A stretch of DNA of 64,000 bases from Proteles cristata cristata. Lineage: Eukaryota > Chordata > Mammalia > Carnivora > Hyaenidae. Position numbers and translations under genes: made by a program. Below, one piece after another: positions 11,291 through 22,430 of this stretch; within the stretch, counting starts at the first letter, position 1; each line of letters begins with the position of its first letter. Under the pieces are notes generated by a model that was not told the origin of the DNA, searched no databases, and saw only the letters and a list, made by a program, of their open reading frames with translations. The stretch spans positions 372,001 through 436,000 of the forward strand of contig JAESUZ010003088.1 of assembly GCA_017311185.1 (NCBI GenBank), in the 5' to 3' direction.

Positions 11291-13060
11291 TTTCTTCGCA
11301 TCATGTCAAGTTTCACTCTACCTTATTGAACAAATGGAGCATATTTATAATAGCTCTTCAATCCCCACAGCTTAGTTAGAAAACTTCTGTCCTTTCCGGG
11401 TCTTTTCCGATAATTTTTCTCCTGGTTATGAGTCATATTTTACTCACTCTTTTCATGTAAGATAATTTTTTGATTGGATATCAGACACAATGAAGTTTTC
11501 ATTATTGGTGGCTGCAATTTGTGATATTTCTTTAAACAACGTTTAATTTTGTGTATGCACATAGCTGAATTACTTAGAATTGGATTATTATGGAACTTTT
11601 GAGGCTTTATTAGACTGGGTCCAGAGGAGCCTTTAATGTAGCGCTAATTGGACCCCATTATGCCCCTGTGTTACGAAGTCTATCCTTTCTAGTATGTAGA
11701 ACCAGAATTATTCTCATTTCTGTGCGAACCCCAAGAACTGTGCTACTTATTACCTTTCAGTAGCTCTTTCCTGTCTTAACACCTGGCAAATAAGCGCTCA
11801 GCCTAGACTTTTAAGTATTTCCCTAACCCTAAATAATTATTATACCGCTTTCCCTTAATATATCAAGAGAGAATATTATCTTTTGGTTAAAAAAATGTCT
11901 ACATAAGCCACAGTTTCCTGCTTTTTCTCGTGCTCTGGAGAAGCAACTATTTTAATTTCTTTAGTGGTTACCTCTATTCCTCTAAATAATGTATCTGTTT
12001 CTTGACTTATCAACATGAGATGTTCCCTGTTGACTCTCTGCTATGATAGATATGGATTTGGTTCTTTTACTCACCCTATCTTCCCCTTCTCTCTCCTGAT
12101 AATAGACTTATGTCACAATTTTCAATTCTTTTACTTTACTACAGTCTGTGTTTCTTGTTCCATCTATTATTGACAGTAATGTTTGGCCCCCACAATTTTA
12201 GGAATGGGGTGTTATCACCCATCTTTCTCCCCTTCCCACAAACCCTTCCACATTCCACCTCCAATGTGTCTCTATTGCGCTTTTGTATTATTCAGGCTGA
12301 TAATTACATTCAGCTTTGTAAACATAATTGTCTTCTATGCCTTATTGAAAATCTAGAACTTCAGATAAGTTATTTGTATATAAGCTTTGTTCATCACAGA
12401 GCCAATATTATGGGATGGTTATACTTTTTCTTGGATGTTTTCCAGTGTCACGACCCATGCTTCTCAAAGGAGAATTTCCTAGCGTCAGATATTTTGCTTC
12501 TTTTGTAGACAGTCTTTTCATTTCTCTCTGGAAGTTTCCTAGATATCATCTTTAACCTTGATGTTTTGAAAATGCCCAGTGATAAATCTAGGTGTAGATC
12601 TTCCTTGTTTTATCTTACTTACCCTGATGACACGCCCTTTAACCCTGAGAAATTAACAAATATTATTCATATTATAAATTCTTCTGCTTTGAGTTCCTTG
12701 TTCTTTTTTTCAGGATTGGTTTTCTGTATATCTGGATTGAACCTCAATGTTATCTTATCTCCCTACCTCTCCTACTTTTCCTGCATTTTTATCTTTTAGT
12801 TCTGCTTTCTGGAGATAATATTCAACTTGATGTTTAAACTTCATATTATTTTATTTCAGCCTTCACCTTGTTAAACTTTGAAAGGTCTTCCATTTTCTCT
12901 GATTGCTATTACTTGTATACTTTTTCAATTTTACTCTAAGAATGCTAATTAAACTTGGATTTCTCTAACTTATCTATATATCTCCATTTCTCTGGAGTTC
13001 ACACCTAATTTTTCTTCCTGATGTTACAGATTTTCCTCAAATTTTTGGTGATGCTTGGTT
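11291..13060 (-). mobile_element. Degenerate LINE-1-lineage sequence (ORF1/HAL1-like), low certainty
   Basis: Pieces such as GATAAATCTAGGTGTAGATC at about 12,580, and the thymine-rich blocks around it, recall the reversed ORF1 region of old L1 or HAL1 elements. The sequence is too eroded for firm limits, and part of it may be unique. Open frames at 12,110-12,508 and 12,566-12,799 look like chance. Confidence 0.35.
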
Positions 13061-13312
13061 ATCCACATATAACTGGAAACTCTGTGGCTGTGAATGGTCA
13101 TCAACCAGTTGACTTTGCCTTAGAGGGTCACTGGAGAACTTATATGAGAGACTGAAGATTTCACATCAATGTTTGATAATTCTTTATATTTTATCAATTA
13201 GCATTATCCTTTAAACATTATAATTAAATGTATGCTTCTTGGTTTTTATTTTGGAATAACAATAGCTCTTACTTTTCTGTCCATTCCCCATTCTCACCAT
13301 TTCTTTAAAAAA

Positions 13313-13522
13313 ATTTTTTTTAGGTGTACTTCTTTATTTTGAGAGAGACGGAGACTGTGTGAGCAAGGGACATCCAGAGAGAGGGAGAGAGGGAGAATCT
13401 CAAGCAAGCTCCACACTGTCAGCACATAGCCTGACATAGGACTCAAACTCATGAAACCATGAGATCATGACCTGAGGTGACTGAGAGTCAGACTCTTAAC
13501 TGACTGAGCCACCCAGGTGCCC
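13313..13522 (-). mobile_element. tRNA-Lys-derived carnivore SINE
   Basis: Minus-strand copy ending at GGGCACCTGGGTGGCTCAG (reverse strand). The body carries ATCATGACCTGAGGTGACTG, an older variant with a small insertion. Confidence 0.92.
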
Positions 13523-14556
13523 TGCCTACAATCATTTAAAAATTTTACATTTTAAAATTTGATCTGTAACTTCCTTTAAGGAATGGTTCCTTATCAACTT
13601 ATTCTATAATTGGAACCTAAGATTTATATTGTTTGAACATAATGTTATGACCCCATAAATGTTGTTTACCATGGAGCCACGGAGTGAGCTAGTATCTTAT
13701 TTCCCTCTCTATGGGTCCAAAGTTATGTCCATCTCACGAAATAGTAAATGCCCAAGTCCAAAGTTTGGCCTTTCTATTTTTTTCCATTCTACTGAATGTT
13801 CATAATTAGTTCAAAAATTTTACTTTGTTTCAGAATTGGACCATGAATTTCTTCCACAGTTGTATTTTTCCTTGAATTTCTACTTGCTGTTCTTTTTTTC
13901 TTTTGGGAGAAGAAACATATGCTTTCTTCACTATGCACTAATATTACCCAGGTCCTTAGTTATTCTGTCTTTTGCTTGGAATCCATTTCTCATTTCTTCT
14001 TAATAAATTGTTTGGAACTGGGAAAGATTTTGTTTTGTATTTTAAAAATGAATTTGCTATAAAATTATTTTATTGGCAAAATGTCTTCTAAAAAAATCTT
14101 AAAACATGTTTTCTATTGTGCAAACAAATCAGTAGTTTATATACTAATTAGATGAGTTATAACAAGATCCATCAGGACACAGTTGGTGGATTAATCATCA
14201 CAAGATTGGTGAGCAAATTCAATTTTTAAGGACAAAATATTAGTGATGTTTCCAATAACAAACATACAGAGTCCTAAGGTCATAGGTCAGGCCATAGTAG
14301 AGGACTATTTGAAAATCATTGGAAATTCTTATTCCCTCCTGGTAAGCAGACTAGAGAAAAACTAAATTCCATCATGACAAGATCCAAACAAGCATAAATT
14401 AAATTATACAGAAACTTCACCCATTTGGCTATGGCTCTTTGTTTCTTTGTTCTTCTATGTCAGGTTTTTTTATATGTCTCCTTTATCTTTAAAACAAAGG
14501 GTTGTGTCAACAATCTGTTTTGCCCTCATGGTTATAGTTTAAATGCCATTTTGCCT
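13523..14556. other. AT-rich DNA without a recognised element
   Basis: No gene or identifiable repeat. Composition resembles the surrounding eroded LINE background. Confidence 0.45.
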
Positions 14557-14756
14557 GGGGGCACCTGGGTGGCTCAGTCAGCTGAGTGTCAGACTTCAGG
14601 CTCAGGTCACGATTTTTGTAAGTCTGGGCCCCACACCGAGCTCTGTGCTGACAGCGGGGAGCCTGCTTTGGATTCTTTCTCTCCCTCTCTCTCTGCCCGT
14701 CCCCTGCTTGTACTGTCTCTCTTAAAAATCAGTAAGTAAACATTAAAAAAATAAAT
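14557..14756 (+). mobile_element. tRNA-Lys-derived carnivore SINE with 16-bp target duplication
   Basis: Plus-strand SINE with head GGGGGCACCTGGGTGGCTCA. AAATGCCATTTTGCCT (14,541-14,556) and AAATACCATTTTGCCT (14,757-14,772) flank it with one mismatch. Confidence 0.95.
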
Positions 14757-14779
14757 AAATACCATTTTGCCTTATGGCC

Positions 14780-15120
14780 TATGATTTTACCAGTAATTTT
14801 AAATGAGGCTGAATCAAAATATTAGGAGTTTATAATTTCCTGTTTATTTGGAAACAACTCTTCTAATTTAGAATAACTGCTTTCAAGGCCTGTTGTCTGG
14901 CAACTCATAAAGATTTCTCTTTATCCTTGGATTTCAAGCTATCTTCTTTCTTATTACTAACTCTCAGTGGACAGTGTTCTTAGGTAACACCTTACATCTT
15001 CCTTATATTCTCATATACCTGAAAATATCGTTATTTTGCCCTTATTCACAATCTATAGTTAGACTTGTTGTAGAATATTAGGTTAGAAAGAAGAGTTTGG
15101 GCAGTTTTATTTGTTTATGC
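14780..15120 (-). mobile_element. Degenerate LINE-1-lineage fragment
   Basis: The block TATTTTGCCCTTATTCACAA followed by a GTTGTAGAATATTAGGTT block resembles the reversed ORF1 C-terminal region of old L1-lineage elements (TTTATTTCGCC..., GGGTATAGAATTCTAGGTT-like). The younger L1 later landed just beyond it. Confidence 0.4.
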
Positions 15121-15403
15121 ACTGTTAATAATTTTGGTTCCCTTTCACTGTGGTGGGAGAATATAATATGTAACTTCTCCTCTTAGGAATTAAGGCTTTC
15201 TTTTCACATAACTAAGGTTGAATTTTTGTAAATTGCTTATGTGGACACATGAAAATAAAGTGTGTTTTCTGGTAATGTAATGAGATATTGAGCTTGGTAA
15301 ATATTTATTATAGAAAACTTTGTACTATATAATTCAGATTGTCTACATTTTATTCATTTTTCCCTATTTGATCCATCAGGAAGTGTGTTCATTAGACAGA
15401 CAT

Positions 15404-15422
15404 GTATTATTCTTATTTTTTC
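15404..15422. repeat. Left target-site duplication of the full-length LINE-1
   Basis: GTATTATTCTTATTTTTTC, identical over all 19 bases to 22,412-22,430. Confidence 0.97.
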
Positions 15423-15443
15423 TTTTATTTTCTTTTTTTTTAA

Positions 15444-15476
<33 letters not shown>

Positions 15477-15667
15477 AATAGTTTATTGTCAAATTAGTTT
15501 CCACATAACACCCAGTGCTCATCCCCACAAGTGTCCTCCATGCCCATCCCTCCTCCCCACCACATCCATCAGTCCTCAGTTTTTGTCAGCATTCAAGAGT
15601 CTCTCATGGTTTGCCTCTCTCCCTTTCCCCCACCATTTCCGCCCTTCTTCTCCCCCTTGGTCCTCTG

Positions 15668-18600
15668 TTAAGTTCCTCCTAATCCTCCTATATGTGCAAA
15701 CATATGATATTTGTCCTTCTCTGCCTGACTTATTTCGCTCAGCATAACACCCTCAAGGTCCGTCCATGTTGCTACACATGGCCAGGTTTCATTGTTTCTC
15801 ATTGCCATGTAGTATTCCATCGTATAGATAAACCACATCGTCTTGATCCATTCATCTGTTGATGGACACTTAGGCTCTTTCCATGTTTTAGCTATTGTGG
15901 AGAGTGCTGCTATGAACATTGGGGTACATGTGCTCCTATGCATCAGCATTTCTGTATCCCTCGGGTAAATTCCTAGCAGTGCTATTGCTGGGTCCTAGGG
16001 GAGGTCTATTGTTAGTTTCCTGAGGAACCTCCACACTGTTTTCTAGAGGGGCTGTACCAGTTTACATTCCCACCAAAGTGTGGGAGAGTGCCCGTTTATC
16101 CACATCCTCGCCAGCATCTAGAGTTCTCTGATTTGCTCATTTTAGCCACTCTGACTGGCGTGAGGTGGTATCTCAGTGTGGTTTTGATTTGTATTTTCCT
16201 GATGAAGAGCGATGCTGAGCATCGTTTCATGTGTCTGTGGGCCATCTGGATGTCCTCTTTGGAGAAGTGTCTGTTCATATCTTCTGCCCATTTCTTCACT
16301 GGGTTGTTTGTGTTTCGGGCATGTAGTTTGGTGAGTTCCTTGTAGATTCTGGATATCAACCCTTTATCTGATATGTCATTTGCAACTATCTTTTCCCATT
16401 CCGTTGGTTGCCTATTAATTTTCTGGGTTGTTTCCTTGGCTGTGCAGAAGGTTTTAATCTTGATGAGGTCCCAACAGTTTATTTTTGCTCTTGATTCCCT
16501 TGCTTTTGGGGATGTGTCAAGTAAGAAGTTGCTGCGGTGGAGGTCAAGGAGGCTGTTTCCTGCTTTCTCCTCTAGGGTGTTGATAGTTTCCTGTCTCACG
16601 TTCAGGTCCTTTATCCATTTTGAGTTTACTTTTGTGCATGGTGTGAGAAAATGATCTAGTTTCATTCTTCTGCATGTTGCTGTCCAATTCTCCCAACACC
16701 ATCTGTTAAAAAGGCTGTCTTTTTTCCATTGGATATTCTTTTCTGCTTTGTCAAAGATCAGTTGGCTATATACTTTTGGGTCCACTTCTGAGTTCTCAAT
16801 TCTGTTCCATTGGTTTATGTGTCTGTTTTTGTGCCAATACCATACTGTCTTGATGATGACAGCTTTGTAGTAGAGGCTAAAGTCTGGTATAGTGATACCT
16901 CCCGTTTTGGTTTTATTTTTCAGTATTACTTTGGCTATTCGGGGTCTTTTATGGTTCCATACAAATTTTTGGATAGTTTATTCTAGTTTTGAGAAGTATG
17001 CTGGTGCAATTTTGATTGGAATTGCATTGAATATGTAGAGTGCTTCAGGTAGTAATGACATCTTAACTATATTTATTCTTCCTATCCATGAGCATGGAAA
17101 GTTTTTCCATTTCTTTGTGTCTTCTTCAATTTCCTTCTTAAGTTTTCTATAGTTTTCATCATACAGATCTCTTGTATACTTGGTTGGGTTTATTCCAAGG
17201 TATTTTATGGTTTTTTGTGCAATTGTGAATGGGAGCAGTTTCTTGATTTCTCTTTCTGTTGCTTCATTATTGGTGTATAAAAATGCAACCGATTTCTGTA
17301 CGTTGATTTTGGACCCTGCTACTTGGCTGAATTCTTGGATCAGTTCTAGTAGGCTTCTGGTGGAGTCTGTCGGGTTTTCGATACAGAGTATCATGTCATC
17401 TGCGAAGAGTGAAAGTTTGACTTCCTCTTTGCCAATTCTGATGCCTTTGATTTCCTTTTGTTGTCTGATGGCTGATGCTAGGACTTCCAGCACTATGTTA
17501 AACAGCAGTGGTGAGAGTGGACATCCCTGTCGTGTTCCAGATCTCAGGGGGAAAGCTCTCAGTTTTTCCCCGTTGAGGATGATGTTAGCTGAAGGCTTCT
17601 CATAGATGGCTTTGATGATGTTTAAGTAGGTTCCTTCTATCCCAACTTTCTCGAGAGTCTTTATTAAGAAGGATGCTGTATTTTGTCAAATGCTTTTTCT
17701 GCATCTATTGACAGGATCATATGGTTTTTATCTTTTCTTTTATTGATATGATGAATCACATTGATTGTTTTGCGAATATTGAACCAGTCCTGTAACCCAG
17801 GAATGAATCCCACTTGATCTTGGTGGATGATTCTTTTTATATGCTGCTGGATTCGATTTGCAAGGATCTTGTCGAGAATTTTTGCATCCGTATTCATCAA
17901 GGATATTGGCCTGTAGTTCTCTTTTTTTGCTGGATCTCTGTCTGGCTTGGGAATCAGAGTGATGCTGGCTTCATAAAATGAGTCCAGGAGTTTTCATTCA
18001 CTTTCTATTTTTTGGAATAGCTTGAGAAGAATTGGGATTAATTCTGTTTTAAATGTCTGGTAGAATTCCCCAGGGAAGCCATCAGGTCCAGGGCTCTTAT
18101 TTGTTGGGAGATTTTTGATCACTGATTCAATTTCTTCACTCGTTATGGGTCTGTTCAGGTTTTCTATTTCTTCCCGTGTGAATTTTGGTAGTGAGTGTGT
18201 GTTTAGGAATTTGTCCATTTCTTCTAAGTTGTCTAATTTGTTGGCATATAATTTTTCATAGTATTCCCTGATAATTGCTTGTATTTCTGAGGGGTTGGTT
18301 GTAATAAGTCCTTTTTCATCCATAGTTTTGTCTATTTGGGTGCTCTCTCTTTTCTTTTGGATAAGTCTGGCTAGAGGTTGTCAATTTTGTTTACTTTTTC
18401 CAAAAACCAACTCTTGGTTTCATGGATCTGTTCAATTGTTTCTTTGGTCTCTATGTTGTTTATTTCTGCTCTAATTTTTACTATTTCTCTTCTTCTACTG
18501 GGTTTAGGGCGTTCTTGTTGCTCTGCCTCTAGTTCCTTTAGGTGAGCTGTTAGATTTTGGACTTGCGCTTTTTCTAATCTCTTGAAATAGGCCTGGAGAG

Positions 18601-19518
18601 CAATGTACTTTCCTCTTCAGACTGCCTTTGCCGCATCCCATAGATTTTGAATTGTTGTGTTTTCATTTTCATTTGTTTCTATATATTTTTTAATTTCATC
18701 TCTAATTGCCTGATTGGCCCATTCATTCTTCAGAAGGGGGTTCTTTAACCTCCATGTTTTTGGAAGTTTTCAGACTTCTTCCTGTAATTGATTTCAAGTT
18801 TCAAAGCATTGTGATCTGACAGTGTGCATGGTATGATCTCTATTCTTTTATATTTATTGAGAGTTGCTTTATGTCCCAGTATGTGATCTATCTTGGAGAA
18901 TGTGCCATGCGCACTTGGGAAGAAAGTAAATTCCCTGGCCTCAGGATGTAAAGTTCTAAATATATCTGTCAGGTCCATCTGGTCCAATGTGTCTTTCAAG
19001 TCCATTATTTCTTCAGTGATTTTCTGTCTGGTTGACCTATCCATTGCTGTAAGCGGAGTATTAAAGTCCCCTGCTATTAGCACATTCTTATCTATAAGCT
19101 TGTTTCTGTTTGTGATTAATTGTTTTAGATATTTAGGTGCTCCCATATTCGGTGCGTAGACATTTATGATTGTTCGTTCTTCCTGATGGATGGACCCTGT
19201 AATTATTATGTAGTGCCCTTCTTCATCTCTTGTGATTGTCTTTAATTTAAAGTCCAGTTTGTTTGATATAAGTATCGCAACTCCGGCTTTCTTTTGATTT
19301 CCTGTATCATGATATATATTTCTCCATCCCCTTACTTTTAATCTGAAGGTATCTTCCCGTCTAAAATGAGTTTCTTGTAGACAGCATATAGATGGATTTT
19401 GTTTTTTAATCCATTCTGCTACCCTATGTCTTTTGATTGGAGCATTCAGCCTATTTACATTCAGTGTTATTATTGAAATATGTGGGTTTAGAGTCTTTGT
19501 ATCTTTTGTAGGGTTCAT
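15668..19518 (-). pseudogene. LINE-1 ORF2 (endonuclease plus reverse transcriptase), disrupted
   Basis: ORF2 supplies the endonuclease that nicks target DNA and the reverse transcriptase that copies L1 RNA there. The first 257 codons (19,518-18,745) are one open frame covering the whole APE-type endonuclease. Key residues are all visible: N20, E49, Y121, D151, N153, D211, D235 and H236, each six positions after its human L1 counterpart (N14, E43 and so on). Further pieces lie at 18,323-17,994, 17,900-17,664, 17,493-16,978 (with the catalytic FADD motif at 17,406-17,395), 16,785-16,096 and 15,949-15,668. Breaks: a frameshift just before 18,745, several lesions between 18,745 and 18,324, a break at 17,994, a frameshift near 17,665, a stop at 16,978, and a break at 16,096 inside the C-terminal cysteine motif after CWRGCG. 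Total span is about 1,283 codons, normal for L1. Confidence 0.95.
18745..19518 (-). CDS. Open endonuclease-domain frame of LINE-1 ORF2 (257 codons)
   Basis: This is the only part of the element still open as a complete domain. It starts at the ORF2 ATG about 46 bases after the ORF1 end, as expected. Signature blocks: QETHFR (49-53), GVAILI (79-84), VYAPN (120-124), AGDFNTPL (149-156), KIDHILG (209-215) and SDHNALK (234-240). It ends prematurely through a frameshift right after the domain. If transcribed it could encode a free endonuclease-domain fragment; there is no evidence that it does. Confidence 0.8.
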   Translation of the reverse strand: MNPTKDTKTLNPHISIITLNVNRLNAPIKRHRVAEWIKKQNPSICCLQETHFRREDTFRLKVRGWRNIYHDTGNQKKAGVAILISNKLDFKLKTITRDEEGHYIIITGSIHQEERTIINVYAPNMGAPKYLKQLITNRNKLIDKNVLIAGDFNTPLTAMDRSTRQKITEEIMDLKDTLDQMDLTDIFRTLHPEAREFTFFPSAHGTFSKIDHILGHKATLNKYKRIEIIPCTLSDHNALKLEINYRKKSENFQKHGG

Positions 19519-19564
19519 GTTTGTGGTGGTGTCTCTGGAATCTTTGTTCCTTGCAACTTTTCCT

Positions 19565-20454
19565 TCAGAGCATCTCCCTCAGGATTTCTTGTAGGGCTGG
19601 CTTCGTGGTGACAAATTCTTTCAATTTCTGTTTATTTGGAAAGGTTTTTATCTCTCCTTCTATTTGGAATGACAGGCTTGCTGGATAGAGGATTCTTGGC
19701 TACATATTTTTACTGTTCATCACATTGAAGATCTCCTGCCATTCCTTTCTGGCCTGCCACATTTCAGTAGATAGGTCTGTCACCACTCTGATAAGTTTCC
19801 CTTTGTATGTGAGGGCCCTTTTCTCCCTAGCTGCTTTCAAAATTCTCTCTTTGTCCTTATATTTTGCCATTTTGACAATGATATGTCGTGCAGAAGAGCG
19901 ATTCAAGTTATGTCTGAGGGGAGTCCTCTGAGCCTCTTGTATTTCCACATTGACTTCCTTCCCCAGGTCGGGGAAGTTCTCTGCTATAATTTGTTCCAGG
20001 ACTCCTTCAGCACCTTTCCCTCTCTTTTCGTCTTCTGGGATTCCTATGATACGGATATTGTTGCGTTTGACTGTATCGCTGAGCTCTCGAATTCTTTCCT
20101 GTTCCTGGATCAGTTTGTCTCTTTTTTTGTCAGCTTCTTGTTTTTCTATAATGGTGTCTTCTAAATCACTTATTCTCCTTTCTGCCTCTTCAGTCCGTGC
20201 ATTGGAGGCCTCTAATTTATTATGTATCTCATTTATCATATTTTTTAATTCTTCATGCCTATTTTTATTTTCCATTCTGTCTGTAGCCATAGTTTCTTTG
20301 ATGTCCCCTATGTTCTTTCAAGCCCAGCTATTAATTTTACCATTATTATTCTAAAATCTTGTTCAGTTATGCTGTTGATATCTGTTTTGAGCAGTTCATT
20401 AACTGTCATTTCTTCTTGGAGTTTCTTTGGAGGAGAGGTCTTTCGTTTCGTCAT
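19565..20454 (-). pseudogene. LINE-1 ORF1 (RNA-binding chaperone), disrupted
   Basis: ORF1 protein coats L1 RNA as a coiled-coil trimer with an RRM and a C-terminal domain. The ATG at 20,454 begins MTKRKTSPPKK. A single-base frameshift lies near 20,310-20,325. The open part from 20,290 (196 codons) contains the heptad-rich coiled coil, RRM-like NNIRIIGIPEDE, and C-terminal HIIVKMAKYKDKERILKAAR. A stop at 19,700 cuts the C-terminal domain about 45 codons early, and the original end is a TGA at 19,567-19,565. Full span is about 296 codons, somewhat shorter than human ORF1 (338). Confidence 0.93.
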
Positions 20455-21251
20455 TTTAGTTACCTTTCCGGCTCTTGTTGGTTTTAAAGACCTGTTATGC
20501 TCTCTATTTCTATGAGCGCTGCTATATCCAAGAAGACTCTTTGACTTTCCAGGGCCTTTCAGAGAGTGTTTTTGAATGGTATCCCTCGGTCTCTCTTGTT
20601 GGGACCTTAGTTATTTTATTTTCCTATTCGTAGTGATATTTGGGACTCTTCACCTTGTGTACTCTAGCTTGTTTCTTGAGGTAGCCCTGGAAAAGAAAAC
20701 AGACAGACAAACCCACAGGGAGCAGGAGCACACAAACGCACAGGCTAATTCAACTAACATGCAAAGCGAGAGGGAAAACGAAAAAGTTAAGAGAAAAGAT
20801 GGCCAGGGAGGGCGAATAATATGGAGTATAAAGTACATAAATGGGTCAAAAAAGGGGGAAAAAAAAGGACAAAAAAAAAGAAGAAAACCAATGGACAAAG
20901 AATGGTTTAAAGCATATACCTGGATTTCCCAGCTATAGTTAAATAGCCATGTATATGCAGTGCTGGTTGAAGAGCATAGAGAAAGAGAGAGAAGGCAGGG
21001 TGGGATGAGGCAGAATTGGAAATAGAATGAACAGGCATAAGGGATAAGAAGCTTTTTTCAAAGAGGTAAAGGGTAGAATATGGTTGGATAGGCGAGAGAA
21101 GGATGCTGGAATTATCCAGAGAAACTATATAGTCTAATTACTCCTGAGAGAAAGAGCTGAAAATGTTGGTAGGTGTAGAATTTACATTTACAGAATGGAC
21201 TCGTGATTGTTTAAGCAAGCTGGCGACCAGAGTTAGTCAGGTCAGTGTTTC

Positions 21252-21393
21252 GGGGGAAAAAAGAGAGAAAAGAGAAAGAAGAAGAAAAAAAGAAAGAGAA
21301 AAAAAGGGAAAAAAAAGAAAGAAAAAGAAAAAAAAAAGAAAAAACAAAAAAAGGAGAAAAAAAGGAAAAAGAAAAAAGAAAAAGGGAGGAGGG
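21252..21393. repeat. 142-base polypurine tract in the LINE-1 5' UTR
   Basis: The plus strand is A/G-only except for one C at 21,345. It begins GGGGGAAAAAAGAGAG and ends AAAGGGAGGAGGG. Such tracts can form triplex (H-DNA) structures and often vary in length between L1 copies. Confidence 0.95.
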
Positions 21394-22390
21394 CACCTCT
21401 CAGGCAGGGATGGGCGTGGCGTGATCCGATGCATCAGGCAGGAGTTCTGCCTTGGCGGTTGTGGGGAGGAGAGTGACGGTGCTCCAGTCCCTTCTTGAAC
21501 CAAGAGCTGCACCTCGCTCTTTTGGGGGTGTAAACTCCCCGTACCGGGGACGCAGCCGAAGTTGGTTGCACTCTTCAACCCAGGCCAGTTCCAGTCTCCA
21601 AATCCCAGTCCGCGCGCCCCGCTGAAGTTGCCTTAGACACAGCTTCCCAGGCAACCCCCTCGGGCTATTCCAGGCCCCCTGCGGAGCTCTGGGGGCGGAG
21701 TCAGAATCGTTGCTTCCTTCTCTGGGTCGGGCTGGCGCGCATGCGAGGGGGCTTGCCTGCCGTGTGCGCGTTGTCCGAGCCTGCTGGAGTGAGGAAAACC
21801 GGGTACCTCTATGGCTCTTCACCCGAAACACGAACTCACAGGCTAATATCCCAATTTTTAATTCTCTGCCTTCCCTCTGGAGTTCCAGCCAGCCAGGAGC
21901 ATGGACGCCCGGTGTCCGCGTGGCTCTTTCAGGGTCCCCAGCCGCCTGGGAGCTACAATGGCGGCAGGCGCGCCACCACTCTGAAGTCCTGCCTCCAGGA
22001 ACCAGCGCAAAGAAGCAGTTTGTGTGCTCAGCTCCCCCCAGGACCAGTTGGTGTGAGGGGACCTGGTGTGCAGGTATTTGGCAAGTACGGTCTTTCTATG
22101 CACCGAGCGGAGGTTTTCCCCCCTCCTAGTGGAGGTTTTTCTGTTTCGGACTCTCTCCTTTTCCCCTCTCACTCCCTGTAGAGGGTAGAGGGGGATCGTC
22201 TCCCACCCCGGAGTCTCCGATCCCGGCCAGATTTTATCTTCCCCGGTTCGCACTCACGTTAGAAGGCTTTCTCAGTGGATTCTGCGTCCTTTGTCTCCCA
22301 ATCTCTCAGGTTTTGTAAGGTTTCCAATGGCTTCAGATCTTTTCTGTGTGATGTATGGGCGCGAGTGCAAGTACGGAGCTCCTTATTTCT

Positions 22391-22401
22391 CCGCCATCTT
22401 G
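22391..22401 (-). promoter_or_regulatory. YY1-type site at the LINE-1 5' end
   Basis: The minus strand reads CAAGATGGCGG about ten bases into the element. The same motif near +13 to +21 of human L1 binds YY1 and positions the transcription start, so its presence supports an intact 5' end. Confidence 0.85.
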
Positions 22402-22411
22402 CCCCCTTCCC

Positions 22412-22430
22412 GTATTATTCTTATTTTTTC
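22412..22430. repeat. Right target-site duplication of the full-length LINE-1
   Basis: GTATTATTCTTATTTTTTC, the second perfect copy of the 19-bp duplication. The L1 joins at 22,411/22,412. Confidence 0.97.

Larger units (their letters stand above)
15423..22411 (-). mobile_element. Full-length LINE-1 retrotransposon, 6,989 bp, coding frames broken
   Basis: A complete autonomous-type LINE-1 in reverse orientation: 5' UTR (20,455-22,411), ORF1 (20,454-19,565), a spacer of about 46 bases, ORF2 (19,518-15,668), a short 3' UTR and an (AAAT)n/A-rich tail ending at the left duplication. The two ends lie exactly inside perfect 19-bp target duplications, so this is one uninterrupted insertion. Perfect duplications and a CpG-rich 5' UTR point to a recent, carnivore-lineage event, but several frameshifts and stops make this copy non-autonomous. 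LINE-1 machinery of this kind also mobilises the SINEs seen throughout the window. Confidence 0.97.
20455..22411 (-). promoter_or_regulatory. LINE-1 5' UTR with internal promoter and CpG-rich core
   Basis: This 1,957-bp leader is where an L1 carries its internal Pol II promoter. The first kilobase (about 22,400-21,400) is GC-rich with many CpGs, the only CpG-island-like DNA in the window. Next to it is a 142-base homopurine (plus strand) tract. The element's first bases include a YY1-type site. In human L1s this region also drives antisense transcription; whether the feline version does is not visible here. Confidence 0.85.

Noticed and set aside
15385..21578. Many plus-strand open frames (for example 15,385-15,747, 17,180-17,605, 19,950-20,354)
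   Set aside because: They are antisense shadows of LINE-1 ORF1 and ORF2, which lie on the minus strand.
21163..22253. Frames of 111-146 codons on both strands in the GC-rich region
   Set aside because: They fall in the LINE-1 5' UTR and its polypurine tract (Lys/Arg/Glu or Phe/Leu/Ser runs), not in a gene.
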